A stretch of DNA of 64,000 bases from Pycnopodia helianthoides (GCA_032158295.1 CM063255.1:4989501-5053500); one strand, 5' to 3'; counted from the first letter of the stretch, positions 1-11,637 are shown. Numbers and translations are program-made. The notes: a model not told the origin generated them from the letters alone.

Positions 1-31
1 GACAATTACCAAAGGTGTCCAATGTCTTTAA
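1..31. mobile_element. Right end of a TTAA-flanked MITE
   Basis: These bases match the terminal part of the element seen complete at about 21,688-22,070 (ttaccaaaggtgtcc followed by the TTAA flank). The rest of the copy lies left of the window. Confidence 0.6.
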
Positions 32-119
32 GTGTGGAGGTACACTTGCACAGTTTGTTGAAGACTGCTGTTCACCCAATGTCATCGGGCAGCTATGTTT
101 GCCTCTGAGGAATGTCAAA

Positions 120-390
120 CAAATATTTTATGTAAATATTTGCGATTTGGGGGGACAAATCGTGAATGTTTACGTAAATATTTGTGATTTGGGGCACAAA
201 TCGTAAATGTTCGCGTTAATATTTACGAAAATATACATGGCCGAAATCGTGAATATTTACGTAAATATTCACAGGAATATTCGTGTTCGGGGAGTAAATC
301 ATTATATTTATGTAAATATTTACGGGAATATTCATAATTTGGGGAGCAAATCATGAATATTCATGAAAATATTTACGTATTAAAATGTTC
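120..390. repeat. AT-rich degenerate minisatellite
   Basis: Variants of gtaaatatttgcgatttggg alternate with their near-complements (acaaatcgtgaatgtttacg), giving a dyad-rich tandem structure. I see no coding potential. From 400 to about 1,150 I recognise nothing. Confidence 0.6.
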
Positions 391-1149
391 GATGCCCCTC
401 TAAAGCCACCATAGGCAACCCGTCTTAAACCTTGTGTTTCCAAGTGCAGCAAGTTTGCTAACTCGTATCTCAAGGAACCATACACACATCACGAGCCCGA
501 ATGTCCTAAATATGGGTTATCGTACATACTATGGTTGGGAGTTGCATTTGGAAAAGATCATTCAATTAGTTTAACCTCTACTTTGTTTAAACCGCAACGG
601 GGGCCAGACTCTCATCGAGACACCAATTATAAACTAAAAAGCCCAAGTGAAGATGTTTCAGTCTGAGATAGAACTGGGTCAACGTATCTTCAGGGGAGTG
701 CAATCTCAGAGGTACATTCCATCCATAATTAGGCTGATTTACTAAGCTTCCCAATCCGGAATCTCCGAATTAAGAGTGAATGTAGCCTACAGAAGACCCT
801 TTAATCCACGATAGAAGCCCCTGGCTCAGTCGATTGGCAGTTACCATGCACCCAGTCACGGTTATCAGCGATGGAGTTGATGATAGCAAACTGTCAGTCA
901 TCTATTTGGGTAAATCTGCAGCTGTTCTTAATTAATAGGCAGATAGATGTATGGGTGAATTACACTATAAAATGCCTTCGGATTTTACTTTGGATAGTGC
1001 AGGTATGTTGGTTTAAGAAAATGAAGATTCGCCTCGTTTGTATAGGTCTAACCAACCAGTATTTGTACATGTGGTTCTTGGTTTAGATCACTGACTATTG
1101 TCTTCTGGACAACAGCATAAGCCATGTCCGTCATACTCAGCATTGGGGA

Positions 1150-1350
1150 CTGGGGCAGTGTGACCCAGAAACTGTATCAATGACCCAGGAATCGGTCAAA
1201 CTGACGCAGAATCCGAGCTAAACTTACATTTAAAAAAAAAAAAAAAAAAAAAAAAAACAGTTTCAAGGTCAGCTTGACCCAGAAATGGGTCAGACTGACC
1301 TGGGATCCGGAACCTGGGATCCGGAACCTGGGATCCGGGATCCGGGTCAA
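1150..1350. repeat. 'gacccag' repeat element with A24 tract
   Basis: Short repeated words such as tgacccagaa, gggtcagactgacc and ggatccggaacctg surround a pure A run at about 1,233-1,256. A related element lies at 9,385-9,625. The two halves are partly inverted, so this is probably a non-autonomous element. Confidence 0.5.
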
Positions 1351-1563
1351 TTCTCTCACCCCATATATGGGAGTTATGTAGAGTGCAGAACAAAGGACGA
1401 ACACTGAAGTGTCGATACTTAGTAACCCCGTTTTCAGGTTGAAAAATCGCCGTGGACAGGAAAAAAAAATCGCCTCTTGGTCGTGGGATAAAGGAGATAA
1501 TAACCAAACAGACATATGAAGCTAAACCACGAATCACAACCATCGTGCACGTTCTATGGTAGC

Positions 1564-1690
1564 TGTAGGGGTAGGGGTAGGGGTAGGTAGGGGTGGGGAA
1601 GGGGTAGGGGTAGGGTTAGGGTTAGGGTTAGGGTTAGGGTTAGGGTGAGGGTGAGGGTGAGGGTGAGGGTTAGGGGAAGAGTTATGGTTA
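1564..1690 (+). repeat. Interstitial telomere-like (TTAGGG)n tract
   Basis: A core of about six perfect TTAGGG units is flanked by degenerate GGGGTA and GTGAGG units. TTAGGG is the ancestral metazoan telomere repeat. Non-repetitive sequence on both sides makes this an interstitial tract, not a chromosome end. Confidence 0.75.
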
Positions 1691-1784
1691 GGGGTAAGGT
1701 TTTTTTTTTTAAAGTTAGGGTTACCAGCTGAGAAACGGGAACCAGTGCCTCAGATAAAGCCATACGTGGCCGAAGAACGGACCC

Positions 1785-1995
1785 AACTCATGGTTATGCG
1801 GCAGTTACGGGTTGAGTGGCTTCTATCTGGCACCCCTGAACAAAAATATCTACAAAATAGGGAGACCGCCAACTTAAGGCTAGATAGCTCAGTTGGTAGA
1901 GCGCCTGCACATTAATCTGGAGGGTCGAAGGTTCCTGCTCTTAGTCAATTATTCTTTGTTCAACCCAAATTTAAAATACAAATTTACTCAGTCAG
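1785..1995 (+). mobile_element. SINE family A (tRNA-headed), copy 1
   Basis: It holds a tRNA-like A box (tagctcagttggtagagcgc) followed by a degenerate B-box region. The conserved flanks are gaacaaaNatatNNacaaaatagggagaccgcc on the left and ctttgttcaaccc on the right. Other copies lie at 5,798, 31,690, 36,370, 41,270, 45,620 and 52,490. The tRNA part is too degenerate to be a working tRNA gene. Confidence 0.7.
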
Positions 1996-2397
1996 TTTCC
2001 GTTGTGGTTTATTACTTGGTATTATGAAACTTGGACAATTTTTCAAAACATTGGTACCTTTAAGTCGGAGGAGACATCTGGTCTTGGAGAAATCACATCT
2101 TGAATTTGAGACACATGGAAACGTCACAAGTATATCATGTACCGCGTCGATAAATTCTTAAAATACAGGAATTCTACCTTTACCCTTTCATCAAAATGAG
2201 GTAAGAAGTGCAAGATAAAACTTGGAAATGGATCAGTTGTGGAATTTGAGAAAGTTCAATTCAAGTTTTTTATGAAGACAAGGTGGTCATCACAAACGTT
2301 TCTGGGATGGGGGAAAGAGCACGTTACGCTCGATATAGAAAGGACATCATAAATTACCATATTACAAAATATTTTTAACATTAATTTGTTTCAACAG

Positions 2398-2548
2398 GTG
2401 GAACACACGTGTTGCCCCAAGTTTATTTACAGGAAGAAGTGTAGCCGGAATCTCTGTCGCGATCAGTGGAGCCGCGGTTCCAGACAGGTCTGGCGTCACA
2501 GGCCAAACCTTTGCTCTCGCTATCGGGCATCAACAGGGGACCTGTTAA
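2398..2548 (+). other. Possible orphan coding exon, cut by a MITE
   Basis: After a pyrimidine-rich tract ending in cag (2,395-2,397), a frame of 49 codons runs to a TAA at 2,546-2,548, the left TTAA flank of a MITE. Its composition (VAGISVAISGAAVPDRSGVT) looks more protein-like than its surroundings. In the same register, allowing for TTAA excision, a frame continues on the far side of the MITE (about 2,943-3,061, ending LPNHNNLGSCC then stop). I recognise no family and see no upstream exons, so it may be a decayed gene or chance. Confidence 0.2.
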
Positions 2549-2940
2549 AGGAACATTACAGAATTGGTTTTTGCTAACAAAACAGTTGCTGGCAGTGTAA
2601 GCACATTATGAAATCCACCATATACATAAACTGACAAACTGAAGAAGTTTGAGATCGATCGGCCATCTGGGTCACGGGAAAATAGTGAAAAACCGATTAC
2701 ACATTTGCATGAAATCATATAGATTCAAAAAATGAATAAAACGCTCACTGAGCGATAAACTCCAATCGGAAAAATTAGTTTATTCATTTCTCATCAAATG
2801 TGGCATTTCAGACAGAAATAATTCAAGAGATGTTTTCTACTTTCATCATCATTAGACCGTGTAAGTTTTATGTAAATCTGTAATCAAAAAGTATATTTTA
2901 CAGGTTTTTTCTCACCAGTTCTGTAATGTTCCTTTAAGCT
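2546..2940. mobile_element. TTAA-flanked MITE (aggaacattacag family)
   Basis: Terminal inverted repeats aggaacattacagaattgg and its complement are bounded by TTAA on both sides. About 390 bp, non-coding. A second full copy is at 55,766-56,161. TTAA duplications are typical of piggyBac-type transposases. From 3,100 to 5,450 I see no gene, only simple runs such as (GT)n/G-run at 3,340 and (GA)n at 4,620. Confidence 0.8.
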
Positions 2941-5471
2941 TCGAAGCTGCATGCAAACAGACTGACACCAAGTGAACCCGAACATTTCCTGCGCATCAAA
3001 GTCTGTTTCCCGAAGACATGCGTTTTGCCGAACCATAATAATTTGGGAAGTTGTTGCTAACTGCACAAAGAGACCAACCAGTAACCGTTTTGTGTAAAGC
3101 AGCTGTATTTGAAGAGTAACAATTAAAGCCGTTTGGTTAATCGTGGGCGTGGGAACTCTTTGGTATAGGTGTGCGTGTGGGCGTGTCTACCCGTTGAAAC
3201 CGAGGACTTTAACAAAAGGGATCCGGGTGTTTTGACATTAGAGCGAGGACGTCCTCGCTTCGTTTTTGTGTACAAAACCAACGGGAACGTCTAAACAATG
3301 GGAAAACGAAGAGAAGTCCTCGATTTACGGGATTCACAAATGTGTGTGTGTGTGTGGGGGGGGGGGTGATTTGCCTGAAATGTTACACTTAAAAAACAGA
3401 AGTACCGAAGATATACAATAATAAGTATTAGATAAGGGAACAAAGCAGTGTAGAAAAAAAGAAAGATAATTTGGATGGAATAAATTACGAGAAAAACGAA
3501 AAATTAAAAGGGGGGCACTACGAACAACAACAAAAGAGTATTTTTTTTTAAACTCAACCAACCGACCAGACAAGCACCACAACATGTCAGACACCCCCAC
3601 TCCATCCCTTCAAACTAACAAAAGGCAATTTACTCGACGGAAAAAGAAGACAAAACTACATTTTCACATTGGCGTCGCTCTTCTGACAACATTTTGTTTA
3701 ATTGTAGAACATTTCCAAACGTTTTTGAACAATTGTTTGCGTGTGGACTTGAAACGTGAGGGGCCACTGACAATTTTTGGTTTTGAATCTGTGAACATAA
3801 AATCACGACAATACCGTTGTTTCAAAAGCTTGGGGAAAACTGATTCTGTGTGGAGTTGAAATGTGAGCGGCCATTTAAACAAAAATTAGTTTAAAGTAAG
3901 AACCTTCATCCAATCTGTGAGAACAAAATCACGAAAATAGCTTTTGTTTCAACAGTTTGTTTCTGTGTGGCCTCGACAGCTTTAATTCCCACGTGTAAAC
4001 ACACAACCCCACTGCAACCTGAATCATCAACACTGCGGATTTAATCCACAGAAGTCATACACGTGTGCAACACACAGCAACAAAGAACCTTGCGTGCTGA
4101 AAGGAAGTTACGAAGACACACAAGGCTCCAAGCTTCTGCATTCTAATCATGAGGAAGAATCGTGGTCTAACGGGCCAACAATACTGGAGATGACGCGATG
4201 TGTCAGCTACGTACCTTAATATATTATCCATATATTAGAGTTTCCGGAGTGTTATGATTTATGTTATGTTACACGAATTGGAATTCTCCAAGGTAACTGG
4301 GTGGGCTGTAATAACCCGGAGCTAACTTGGTACCCATTTTGAAAGACACGGAGACAACTTGGATCCTACTACTTAGCGAAAGTTCGCGACCGGGTTGCCG
4401 AACTGCTGCAGATAAACCGATGACCAGTGAAGTAGTGGAGATGACATCAGGGCCAATCCTGAAACGGATGAAACCGTGAGCTCCCCCGTTTACTCTAAGG
4501 ATGTTCCAGTAGGCCTAGTGGTTACACGGTTGAACTGTTTTCCCCCCTCCCGTCACCTCATTCTGTCTTTCAAAAGCTGAGAGATTTCGACCTCACAGCG
4601 TGGACTATACACATTCTGCGAGAGAGAGAGAGGGAGAGAGGAGAGGGGAAGGTTTAACGCAGCGTTCAAGGGGACCTCGCCCCCGGATCGAGGCCGAATC
4701 TTAAGTTGCGAATTAAAACCCTCCCTCTGGAACCGCGCCAGAATCACAGGGTTCCAAAACCTATGTATAGAACTTGCTCCGGGACAGTCAACACTCCGAG
4801 AAATCACACATAGATGTCAAGTTTCTCCGAACCGCAGGCTGGACTTTGATTCATACTTGGTAAGTGATATTCACTTTTTAGCAAAATATTGTCTGAATGA
4901 TATCAAATTATTAGAGACTTATTCGCTTTTGTAATTCGCTTTGAATTATTGACTTGTAAATATAAGTCTAGACTCGTGACATTAAATCTTACCTCTGACT
5001 TTATTTTGGGGGATTTTTTTGTTATCATGAGGACGTGAGCTTCAACCGCGGAAGCAGAAGTGATTGACCGCAATTCATACAACTTAAAGGGAATTTATAC
5101 ATTTGGTTTTTGGAGCCGTTCGATTGTTTTAATCCTATATAAATGTAGATATATACAATCAAACTAAGCTGTGAAAATATAATTTCAAAAGGTGGTAGCG
5201 TTTTTGAGATACCGCCGAAAACCCCGAGCGGTTATGTCCACGCAGGAAGAATAAACCGCAATTGGAATACACATTCTGAGAAACGTTTCTGACAGAAACG
5301 CTTCTCAGATTCATTTTTTTTTTCTAATAAAAACTTATATATTTTTTCATAACCACATTACTCCGAAGTGAAATGTTTCTCAAAATGCTTTCGAAAGCTG
5401 CTGTACTTCTAACCAAGTAAGTTTTTATTGCCATTAATTTTAAGAGTGATTACCAAACGTATACCTTCTCT

Positions 5472-6073
5472 TTAAAGCATGTGTACAACATTGGTAGTTG
5501 TCAAATACCAGTATCCACACTTTGTGTAACCCAACATATCCATGAAATAACAAACCTGTGAAAATTTAAGCTCAATCGGTCATCAGAGTCACAAGAAAAT
5601 AGTAAAGGACCTCTTTATATGTTTTCACTGTTTTCAAACATCGGATTTTAGCACCGTGATAAAAACTAGTTGTTTTTACTAATTTCTCAAAAACTATAGC
5701 ATTTCAAGCAAAACTATTTCAAGTGAGGTTTTCCACCATGACCATCTTCCTATACAATGTCAGTTATGTGCAAATCTGTGAACATTTATATTTTTAGTAT
5801 GGGGTTGAACTTTTTAGTAAGGGGTTGGCTTCTGACTGGCACCCCGAACAAAGATATTGACAAAATAGGGAGACCGCCAATATAGGGCTAGATAGCTCAG
5901 TTGGTAGAGCGCCGGTACGTTAATCCGGAGGTCGTTGGTTCAAATCCCGCTCTAGTCAATTTTTCTTTGTTCAACCCCATACTATTTGAAATTTACCCAG
6001 TCAGTTTCCCTTGTGGTTTATTACTTGACATTTATATTTTTAGTCTTACCAAAATGTTGTACACACCCTTTAA
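5472..6073. mobile_element. TTAA MITE interrupted by a SINE
   Basis: It starts ttaaagcatgtgtacaacat and ends atgttgtacacaccctttaa, which are inverted repeats with TTAA ends. The element is split by the SINE at 5,798-6,027. Confidence 0.75.
5798..6027 (+). mobile_element. SINE family A copy with 16-bp target duplication
   Basis: The insert is bounded by an exact direct repeat, acatttatatttttag, at 5,782-5,797 and 6,028-6,043. The tRNA-like body (about 5,887-5,960) has a clear A box (tagctcagttggtagagcgc) and B box (ggttcaaatcc). The perfect duplication shows retrotransposition into the older MITE and suggests a recent event. Confidence 0.85.
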
Positions 6074-6097
6074 AGAACCTCGTTCAATTAAGCACCT

Positions 6098-6179
6098 CAA
6101 TTCAATTCAATTCAATTCAATTCAATTCAATTCAATTCAATTCAATTCAATTCAATTCAATTCAATTCAATTCAATTCA
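6098..6179 (+). repeat. (TTCAA)n microsatellite
   Basis: About sixteen uninterrupted 5-bp units. A short tract of the same motif is at about 48,560. From 6,180 to 7,120 I recognise nothing else. Confidence 0.95.
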
Positions 6180-7122
6180 CATTTATTTCCATACTGTCAA
6201 AAACACAGCATTACAGAACGCATATACAATGTAATAGCGAACAGAGTAGTTTAAGGTTCATATAGTCAAAGGAAGGGAACGGTATGGAGGCCGATTTGAT
6301 AAACCTAGGCTTGTAGTAATCAGCCTGCGGACAGACAGAAACAAGATAAACGGACAAACAGAGAACGTACGAATATGAACATAACAACTTACAAACAACA
6401 ACAACGCTTTATAAAATTAACTAAAATGAAAAAATGATGTAATATGAAAAAGAACAAGTGATGATAAACCTGGAGAAGCAGTCAATGTTAAGAAAGCTAT
6501 ATTACATAATGAGAGATAATTTTAATTTGTATAATTAATCGCATAGCTCAGCCATTCAATTAGTATAATATATGGGGAGAACAAAAACAATGCAATTTTC
6601 TCCACTTTACTACTCCTTGATGCGCGAGTCAAAGTAATTGTTGAATTCATTGTGTGAAGTGTAACAGCTGCGCACATTCCACACCCATTGTGAGGGGGTT
6701 TTGATTTAATTGCATTGCTTGTTACTGGGTGTAATATTTTTTTCAGGATTTGTCATCCTGGAAGCTTAATTGGATGACAGGTGGCATCCTGGGAAAGCTA
6801 GCCCAGATTTCTTGTTGGTTTAGTTTGGGCCGACACTTAATGTGAAAGCTGTTTTTGTGTGTCGATTTGAACTACCTACGGTAGTTCAAACAGTAACTTT
6901 AAAAAAATGAACAATGGCAACAACGGTGAAGTGCGCCTCAACATAGTTGACGATACAATGTCGAGAATATTCAATACATTATTTTGGACTAATAATAATT
7001 TGATTTGAAACGGTTAATATGCTATACACAATGTAAGATTGTTATTCTTTCAAAATATAATAACTTTGAAATTTTTTACTCGGGTGTGCTGATAATGTTG
7101 AGATGCTGAACCAAACCAAAGG

Positions 7123-7187
7123 TTTTTTGTTTGTTTGTTTGTTTGTTTGTTTGTTTGTTTGTTTGTTTGTTTGTTTGTTTGTTTGTT
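7123..7187 (+). repeat. (TTTG)n microsatellite
   Basis: About sixteen tandem tttg units. The open frame through it is a consequence of the simple repeat. Confidence 0.95.
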
Positions 7188-7419
7188 TTTGCCAAATTAT
7201 TACTTTGTTTATATTTTTTGGGAGATATTATCATAGTTCGGGGAAAAAATCGAAAAAATGTTGGAGCTTTTCCGGCAAAAAATCGAACGATGCAACTTTA
7301 AGCTGAGTGTATTTTTCTTGAGCTCTGAATTTTGAAAACTATTTCTTCGTCTTTTATGAAACACGAGCGGTAGAAGGAATCTCACTGCTCATTCCTGCTG
7401 AGCAGAACATTTTAAGCAA

Positions 7420-7456
7420 TATTTTATGCTTAGGCAGCTCTATGAAATTGGGCCCA
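7420..7456. mobile_element. Fragment of the gggcccaattt palindromic MITE
   Basis: Only one end remains (gctctatgaaattgggccca). The full element is described at 35,770-35,968. Confidence 0.5.
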
Positions 7457-7668
7457 GGTTGTGTTCATTCTTTGTTGGATGAAGCCCTCCTCCAGCAACT
7501 TTCATTTTCTTCTGTCGCTTGTCATTCTACTCCATGATGACGAGAGCATAATGTGGTGATTTCATCTCTCCGTCTCCTTTTTTGTCTTCCTCTTTTTCTC
7601 CTGTCTGTCCTCTTCTTCTCCTGTCTGTCATTGGTTATTGCCAGGGTCTCTTGTTCACATGTACTGGC

Positions 7669-7790
7669 CTTAAAGGCAGGATATACTTTTGGTAATTGTC
7701 AAAGACCAGTATCCTCACTTGGTGTATCCCAACATATGCATCAAATAACAAACCTGTAAAATTGAGCTAAATTATTGGTCACCGAAGCTG
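7669..7790. mobile_element. Partial TTAA MITE
   Basis: One terminus (ttaaaggcaggatatacttt) and the adjoining conserved body (cctcacttggtgtatccc) are present. The other half is missing and a palindromic aagtcataa...ttatgactt cluster follows to 7,905. Confidence 0.6.
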
Positions 7791-7909
7791 CCAATTAAGC
7801 CATATTTATGAGCTAAGTAAGTCATAATTATGACTTATACTAAGTCATAATTAAAAGATATAAGTCATAAATATGACTTATTCTCAGTCATAATGAGATG
7901 CAAGTCATC

Positions 7910-8075
7910 TAAATAGTAGTCCAGGCTGATTTCCTTCCTCCCGCCCAGGTAGTAGTTAATAAGCAGGACAGTTCTTTTCAGAACTGAGAAGTCTCCCGAA
8001 TTCCGAAAATCTACTCAGCGGTAGATATTTATACACATAAATGATGGTGTTCCTGCAAACCGAATATATAAAGTC
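7910..8075 (+). mobile_element. Stem-loop repeat family 1, copy 1
   Basis: It shares the agtagtccaggc, ttaataagcaggaca and gaattccgaaaatctact blocks with copies at 38.0, 45.0, 52.6 and 61.6 kb. It contains the hairpin agttcttttcagaact at 7,970-7,985, which resembles the histone 3' stem-loop. Confidence 0.7.
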
Positions 8076-8084
8076 ATCTTTCAT

Positions 8085-8440
8085 TACTCAATGTTCCTTT
8101 GAAGGACGGGTATACTTTCGGTAATTGTCAAAGACCAGTATCCTCACTTGGTGTATCCCAACATTATGCATAACATAAAAAACCTGTGAAAATTTGGGCT
8201 CAATTTGGTCATCGAAGTTGCAAGAAAGTAATGAAAGAAAAATCTACCTGTGATTTCAGATGCCTGAGACTGAAGCCTTTCTCAGATTCAATTTTGGGGG
8301 AAATTTACCTCTTTCCCTGAAACTATTACTTCAGGGTGTCGTTTCTAACAATGTTTTGAACAGCTCTCCAGTGCTCTCGACCAAGTAAGTTTGTCTGGTC
8401 ATTAACTTGTGGAGTATAATTACCAAAAGTACACAATTAT
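8085..8440. mobile_element. Diverged TTAA-type MITE
   Basis: The body carries the same ordered blocks as the complete 390-bp elements (ctcacttggtgtatccc, cctgtgaaaatttgggctc, gaagcctttctcag, ctctccagtgctc, accaagtaagttt). The termini have decayed. 8,440-9,070 shows nothing recognisable. Confidence 0.6.
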
Positions 8441-9071
8441 TATATGTTATGTCCCAGACTCATCAGTGCCGTTACAAACTTTTTGTCAAGGAAACACGTG
8501 ATAGACCACAATCATTCTATTTTAAATACCCTTAAAAAATATGATGGTTCAAAATTATTATGTCCAAAGCAAAAATGGGAGATTTTGCTTTTCGTACTGC
8601 GTCATTCATTACTTAAGCGCAGCGAAACGTGACAGAACACCAATGATAACAAACATCATTTCGACTACAACATCAAATACGATCGCTGTTAAAGTTTCTC
8701 AAGTTTCCCAATATAAGACAATGAAACACGACTATAATCATAAACAGCGACAGAGTCAAGCTCTGTAGATACCCTATCAGCTCGTGAAATTGTATGCAGA
8801 CGGTAACATTACAAACATGACATTTTTAGCTCTCAAAATGAGGCAGACATCTAACGGAAATTTATAGGAGTGTTTGCCCTATTGCTATCAGAGGCAAAAG
8901 TCTGGTCTCTCCCTAACCCCCGGACAAGCCGATGAGAAATCCCTTGAGCAGGGCTGACTTCTTACAAGGGTCAAGTAGTGGATGAACCATGGTTTAATTT
9001 TCAACACACAGACTGATGGACGCTTTGATTGTGGAGTGTGTGTGTTTGTGTCGAGTAATGATGATGGACTA

Positions 9072-9367
9072 GCCCCATTGCACAATGCGCAGCGCGCATA
9101 CACGCGCGTCTCCTGCCCGCCATTGTGGGTGTCAAAACGTGTACGGCCGTGTCCGAATTAGCGGCTACAGCTACGGCTACGGCTAGATTTCCGCGTCATC
9201 ATGCGTTGAAATATAGGACGTCCTTAGCAACACCCATAGCAACAGTCGTAGCCCTAGCCGTAGCCCTCATTTCGGATACGGCCTACCATCCTTTTGTGCA
9301 CGTTTTGACACCCACAATGGCGGGCAGGAGACGCGCGTGTATGCGCGCTGCGCGTTGTGCAATGGGT
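9072..9367. mobile_element. Nested fold-back element
   Basis: Outer arms (about 9,072-9,140 and 9,293-9,367) are near-perfect inverted repeats rich in gcgcgc, containing cccgccattgtgggtgtcaa and its complement. Inside is a second inverted-repeat element (ggctacagctacggctac...gtagccctagccgtagcc) also found at 29,890-30,030. Non-coding. Confidence 0.75.
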
Positions 9368-9384
9368 CTGTGACACTCTTTAAA

Positions 9385-9625
9385 AAAATGTCCAGGGTAG
9401 AATTGGTCTGGATTCCGGGTCAAGGGGACCGACCCATTTATGGGTCAGTGTGACCCGGAATCTGTGCCAAAATGATCCGGTATTATGCCATATTGGCGCA
9501 GAATCCTATAATCCAAATTTGTTAATCAGTTTCCGGGTCAGCCTGACCTGAAATGGGTCAGCCCCCATCCCCCCAACCCCTGGGACCCGGACCTGAGTCA
9601 ATTCTGACCCAGGAGATTTTAGAAT
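9385..9625. repeat. 'gacccag' repeat element, second copy
   Basis: Shares gtgacccggaatctgt, gcgcagaatcc and gggtcagcctgacctgaaat with the 1,150-1,350 copy. Non-coding. Confidence 0.5.
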
Positions 9626-9969
9626 GTAATTATTGCAACAAGTCCGGAAAGAATCAAAGTATTTTTTTTTGCAAAATTGTTGTAACAAATAAATATGACC
9701 CAATTTTTTAAAAATTAATCTGAAGTCGCTAGGAGTTCCTTTTGTGTAATACACCTTTAAACATCACTATACCCAATTTATCAACGGAAATAGTCAATGA
9801 ATGTAACCCTCAAACATTTCTGATGTAACTGGAGATTTATAAGTGCTCCATAGCAAAACATAATTATAAAGTTAAAAATAGTTTAAATTAAGACTCATTT
9901 TTAGGAACCAGTCACAAACTGTGAACCTGCCTTTTTATAAAGATGAGTTGGTCGGTACATTGTAGAAAA

Positions 9970-10402
9970 ATCGCTCACTTTTTGAGTGTCAGTTTGATAT
10001 CAGCGTGTAGTACATTTTTTTGTGGATAACCCAAACACTTTTAAATCGCCCAAAGCATTAGATATATACCCCTAATCCTTATGATCAAATAAAATCAATT
10101 CAAGTTAATGCTGTGTGATCCTCACACGTGAAGCGGTGACACAATGAGCACGTCCTGGTCGTTCTAGGTCGCAATCCTCTTGGGCACATTTGACAACTCC
10201 TATGGGAATTCCCGGAGAGCTGGTCATTGATAGATTTGTTTTAGTGAAGAAAAAAAAAACATGGTAATTAGACAATTGGCACGCTATTTGGCTATGTATG
10301 TGCAGTTGTGGAACTTGAAATGTTTTAGATTTAAAAAAGAAAAAAAAAGAAAAAAAGTATCGACTTTTTCATTAAAAAATTGACACTTCATAAGTGAGCG
10401 AT
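9970..10402. mobile_element. MITE with cgctcacttNttgagtgtcag termini
   Basis: Inverted termini (tcgctcactttttgagtgtc and acacttcataagtgagcga) bound a body whose inverted homologue is at 60,468-60,865. A single terminus also occurs at about 34,785-34,830. Confidence 0.6.
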
Positions 10403-10782
10403 GGCACCACGGAGGGACGGACGACTGAAGACATTCTGTCCACTGAGAAATGACCAACAAGACGAGTGGCATACTTCGGGTACAAAACAATTATCTGCAG
10501 AGAAATTAATTATAACTGCTCTTTTTGAAATAAAAGCACGGCTGTTCTGTCTATTTTTTAATACACAAGGGCAAGGTCGGCCAGCCTCAGAAACTTTGAT
10601 GTTCCATGCGTCAGGTACACTGTAGCCTTTGCTCCACGATGTGTTCGCAATTACGTAAAGTGCAATGCCAGATGAACTTTAAGAAAAGCCAATTTTTAGC
10701 GCCAACCAAAAACACATTTTGAATCAGTTATAGGCCTACATGTATTACGAATTTGCATGATCCGTTAGTACGGATTTGCAAT

Positions 10783-11445
10783 CCCGTTACGGATTCACAA
10801 TCAGACATTACAAATTCACAATCCCATGTTATGGATTCACAATCAGTTATTACAAATTCACAATCCAATGTTATGTATTCACAATCAGTTGTTACAAATT
10901 CACAATTCCATTTTATTGGTTCACAATCAGACATTACAGATTCACAATCCAATGTTATGGATTCACAATCAGTTATTACAAATTCACAATCCAAAGTTAT
11001 GTATTCACAATCAGTTGTTACAAATTCATAATTCCATTTTATTGGTTCACAATCAGACATTACAAATTCACAATCCCATGTTATGGATTTACAATCATTT
11101 ATTACAAATTTACAATCCCATGTTATGGATTCACAAACAGTTATTGCAAATTCACAATCCCAAGTTATGGACTCAAAATCAGTTATTACAAATTTACAAT
11201 CCCATGTTATGGATTCACAATCAGTTATTACAAATTCACAATCCCATGTTATGGATTCACAATCAGTTATTACAAATTCACAATCCCATGTTATGGATTC
11301 ACAATCTGATATTACGGGTTCCCAACACGTTCTTCAGATTCACAATTCGATTGATTCACAATCTTTTGTTACGGATTCACAATCTGTTGATACGGATTCA
11401 CAATCTGTTGTTAAGGATTCAAAATCTGTTGTTACGGATTCACAA
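10783..11445 (+). repeat. 21-bp / 42-bp minisatellite
   Basis: The half-unit attcacaatcNNNNNttaNNN (21 bp) repeats about thirty times, with alternating versions making a 42-bp higher-order unit. Because 21 is a multiple of three and the unit lacks stops in several frames, long open frames appear on both strands. They are not genes. The array ends about 190 bp upstream of the LRR-Ig exon. Confidence 0.9.
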
Positions 11446-11619
11446 TTGCTCCTGCAGGCCTGTCTGGATGAACTTAAATCAACAATCACGCGAATTTTGC
11501 ATGCTCAACACAAAGTACATTGTCTTTGACAAAGACACACTTTCTGTCAGCTGCGTAATTTCGTAACGGTAATAGCCTACTGTTTTTGCAAAAGTGTGCA
11601 ATTATTTACGATATTTCTT

Positions 11620-11637
11620 CCTTCTTTTTCCACCTAG
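11620..11637 (+). promoter_or_regulatory. Splice acceptor of the LRR-Ig coding exon
   Basis: A long pyrimidine tract ending in cctag stands 18 nt before the ATG at 11,656. This suggests that at least one 5' non-coding exon lies upstream and that the whole protein is coded in one downstream exon. I cannot place the upstream exon. Confidence 0.6.

Noticed and set aside
5885..5960. tRNA gene call in SINE A; likewise 16,105-16,195 and 57,765-57,842
   Set aside because: The A and B boxes are good, but the same flanks recur in several copies and target duplications or shared tails show they are SINE heads.
5901..6254. 117-codon frame on the plus strand
   Set aside because: It crosses the SINE and the (TTCAA)n tract (repeated NSIQF). 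It has no protein-like region of its own.
9125..9373. 82-codon Ala-rich frame on the plus strand
   Set aside because: It lies wholly inside a fold-back element whose tagcggctacagctacggct arms encode the Ala/Thr run by chance.
10728..11566. Open frames of 150-250 codons in the 10.8-11.5-kb region
   Set aside because: All arise from the 21-bp minisatellite, whose unit length keeps every stop-free frame open.
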